Shown: piece after piece, positions 47,352 through 49,225 of the stretch
Layout of the letters: each line of letters starts with the position of its first letter
Numbering within the stretch: position 1 is the first letter of the stretch
Source of the DNA: a virus
Strand: one strand, 5' to 3'
IMG/VR virus record: IMGVR_UViG_3300042465_004642
Location: 1-49,225 of that record
Length of the DNA stretch: 49,225 nucleotides
Position numbers and translations under genes: made by a program
Notes under the pieces: model-generated
What the model saw: the letters and a program-made list of their open reading frames with translations, nothing else
What the model was told of the DNA's origin: nothing
The model's database searches: none

Positions 47352-49225
47352 ATGGCAAAGAAAAATATACAAGATACAGGTCAAAATAAAACAAATACCT
47401 TTATAAAGGGATTAAATAAAGATTCAGATCCTACATTTGTAAGTGAGGGCATGTGGACTCATGCACGTAATGCAGTTAACAATACATTAGAAGGTAATGT
47501 TGGTACATTATCAAATGAAACATCTAATATATTATGTGCTGAGGCTGGTGCAACTTTAACTGGTAAAAAATATATCATAGGTGCAATACATTTATATACT
47601 GATAAATGGATCCTTTTTACTGTAGCACATCCAGCATCAGGAGTTGGTGCAGCTACTGGACATGAAATAGGATTATTTGAAGAAGATACTTGTAGATATA
47701 GAATTATTGTACAGGATACATGTTTAAATTTTGATAAACGCTTTTTAATTACTGGTGCATCAAGAGAGAAAGAAGATTGCTCATGGTCTGTATATTTTGC
47801 TGATGGTAATAATCCTGATAGATATTTAAATGTTGGAGATGATGCATTATGGCCAACTCCTGATTATATATGGATTGGTAGTAATACATATGCAAATGGA
47901 TCAGGTGTAAATATTCAATGGCCAGGAGTTCAATGGGATCAAGAATGTAAAGATGAGAATGGTATAGTAATACCAGCTCCAGGTGGTTATATTCCTGTAG
48001 GATGTATAATATGTAAAGATCTAACTACATTAAATTGTGAAGCATTAAGACTTGCAAGATTAATGGATACACCTACTATTCAAGTTACACAAGGTATTGG
48101 TGGAGGAGTATTAAGAAATGGATCATACTTTGCAACTCTTGCATATACTATTAAAGGTCAAAGAGTTACTGATTATTTTTCACCAAGTAATACTCAACCT
48201 ATTTGGAATGTTGATGATGTACAAGGTTGTATTGATATATTGATTACAGCTGACTCAACACATTTTACTGAATTTGAATTAGTAGTAATACAAGTAATTA
48301 ATCAAGGTGCAGTAGCAAAAAGAATTGGATTATATTCTACAAATACATCTGTGGTACATTTAGATCAAATTAAAGAAGATCTTATTACTGTACCAATTGA
48401 AATGATTCCTTTAAGAACTCCTGTATATGAAACATCAGATCAAATTACTGAGGTTAATACATACTTATTAAGAATTGCACCAAGATCTAAATTTGATTTT
48501 AACTATCAACCTTTAGCTAATCAAATACAATCACAATGGGTATCAGTAGAATATCCATCAGATTATTATGTAAACGGTGGTGGTAATACAAGTTACTTAA
48601 GAGATGAAGTATATACTTTCTTTATTAGATGGGTATATAGTACAGGAGATAAATCTTCTTCTTATCATATTCCTGGACGTGCTCCAGTACAATTTAATGT
48701 ACCTAATGTAGGAAATACATTAGAAACATCTCCACTGTCTGGTAATATAAATTCTTTAAATTCAAATGATAGAGTATTTGAAGTATATAATACAGCAACT
48801 TTAGGTGGTTTACCTCCTGTAACAACATTACCTGATGGTGGTATTATTATTGCAACAGGTAGAATGGGTTACTGGGAATCAACTGAAAAATATCCAGATA
48901 ATAGACATGATATATGGGATGCATCATCTCAATGTTGGTCAGGTACAACTGATCCACAATTTGATTTATGTGCTGAACCAATAAGACATCATAAATTTCC
49001 TGATAATATAACAGCAAATAGTGATGTAACAAATCATTATTCTCAAGGTGGTGCTAATATTAGATTAATGGGTATAAACTTTACTAATATACTTTTACCA
49101 AAAGACAATGACGGTAATGATATACCAGGAATAGTAGGTTATGAAATACTAAGGGGATCTAGAGAAGGTAATAGAAGTATTATTGCTAAAGGTATGGTTA
49201 ATAACATGCGTACCTATAATATCAA
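47352..49225 (+). CDS. Tail stabilisation (muzzle) protein, C-terminus beyond window
   Basis: Open from the ATG at 47352 to the right edge: 624 full codons with no stop, so only the N-terminal part is here. Landmarks: NTFIKGLNKDSDPTFVSEGM, then WTHARNAVNNTLEGNVGTLS, 'IGAIHLYTDKWILFTVAHPA', 'LRLARLMDTPTIQVTQGIGG' and 'GRMGYWESTEKYPDNRHDIW'. These match the very large tail stabilisation protein of crAss-like phages that closes the tail barrel. Usual length in the group is well over 1,000 residues, consistent with a cut. It carries many Cys-containing loops. Highly confident as a family, despite truncation by the window. Confidence 0.85.
   Translation, partial: MAKKNIQDTGQNKTNTFIKGLNKDSDPTFVSEGMWTHARNAVNNTLEGNVGTLSNETSNILCAEAGATLTGKKYIIGAIHLYTDKWILFTVAHPASGVGAATGHEIGLFEEDTCRYRIIVQDTCLNFDKRFLITGASREKEDCSWSVYFADGNNPDRYLNVGDDALWPTPDYIWIGSNTYANGSGVNIQWPGVQWDQECKDENGIVIPAPGGYIPVGCIICKDLTTLNCEALRLARLMDTPTIQVTQGIGGGVLRNGSYFATLAYTIKGQRVTDYFSPSNTQPIWNVDDVQGCIDILITADSTHFTEFELVVIQVINQGAVAKRIGLYSTNTSVVHLDQIKEDLITVPIEMIPLRTPVYETSDQITEVNTYLLRIAPRSKFDFNYQPLANQIQSQWVSVEYPSDYYVNGGGNTSYLRDEVYTFFIRWVYSTGDKSSSYHIPGRAPVQFNVPNVGNTLETSPLSGNINSLNSNDRVFEVYNTATLGGLPPVTTLPDGGIIIATGRMGYWESTEKYPDNRHDIWDASSQCWSGTTDPQFDLCAEPIRHHKFPDNITANSDVTNHYSQGGANIRLMGINFTNILLPKDNDGNDIPGIVGYEILRGSREGNRSIIAKGMVNNMRTYNI

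Noticed and set aside
1-49225. Stop codon reassignment (TAG to Gln or TGA to Trp), known in some crAss-like phages
   Set aside because: TAG and TGA end many genes cleanly with a start codon directly after; no long frame is interrupted by one codon only.
1-49225. CRISPR arrays, insertion sequences or integrase/attachment sites
   Set aside because: No regularly spaced direct repeats, transposase-like or integrase-like protein was seen; the repeats present are promoter, terminator and fibre modules.

Overview
The window looks like about half of the genome of a crAss-like phage (order Crassvirales), the podoviruses of gut Bacteroidota. Reasons: very low GC, a standard code with TAA, TAG and TGA all used as real stops, A/T-rich gene starts without clear Shine-Dalgarno sites, Bacteroidota-type promoters (TAnnTTTG), and a familiar order of packaging, portal, scaffold-like, major capsid, neck, fibre, HU/IHF-like, tail tubular and tail stabilisation genes. 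Identification is by recognition of protein sequences and gene order; no database search was run.

Region 1 (1-5,803, minus strand) is an early or middle-type block of small genes. It holds two OB-fold/SSB-like proteins (393-863 and 5181-5507), several conserved but unassigned proteins and a run of microproteins, two of them zinc-ribbon or membrane-like. It also has two stretches that look like structured non-coding RNA: about 130 nt at 2788-2925, and a gene-free stretch of more than 1 kb (3798-5020) full of long-range and nested helices. The long stretch is the most interesting object in the window. A repeated leader element with a covarying hairpin precedes the two SSB-side genes and the presumed large RNA.

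Region 2 (5,804-7,655) is the divergent switch. It has promoter-like sites, intrinsic terminators in repeated terminator-promoter cassettes, and the first plus-strand genes: a common small phage protein, a GroES-like protein, a DUF3310 protein and a small lipoprotein.

Region 3 (7,656-19,091) is a fibre locus of large beta-rich proteins, most followed by a small acidic partner gene, with paralogous N-termini, a beta-helix-type protein and a YadA-head-like repeat protein. Region 4 (19,094-21,425) is a lysis cassette: GH24 lysozyme, holin candidate, membrane/coiled-coil spanin-like protein, permuted NlpC/P60 protein and YkuD-like protein.

Region 5 (21,542-49,225) is packaging and virion assembly. 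It runs through an HU/IHF-like candidate, a zinc protein, a PD-(D/E)XK nuclease, the large terminase, portal, acidic scaffold-like protein and major capsid protein. A group of Lys/Ala/Gly-rich basic proteins follows, then a neck protein, a ferritin/Dps-like protein, an abundant structural protein, Cys-rich fibre proteins, an IHF-like protein, the tail tubular protein, a neck/ring protein and the start of the very large tail stabilisation (muzzle) protein, which runs off the right edge. Strong intrinsic terminators follow the major capsid gene, the abundant structural gene and the fibre block, splitting the late genes into separately tuned units.
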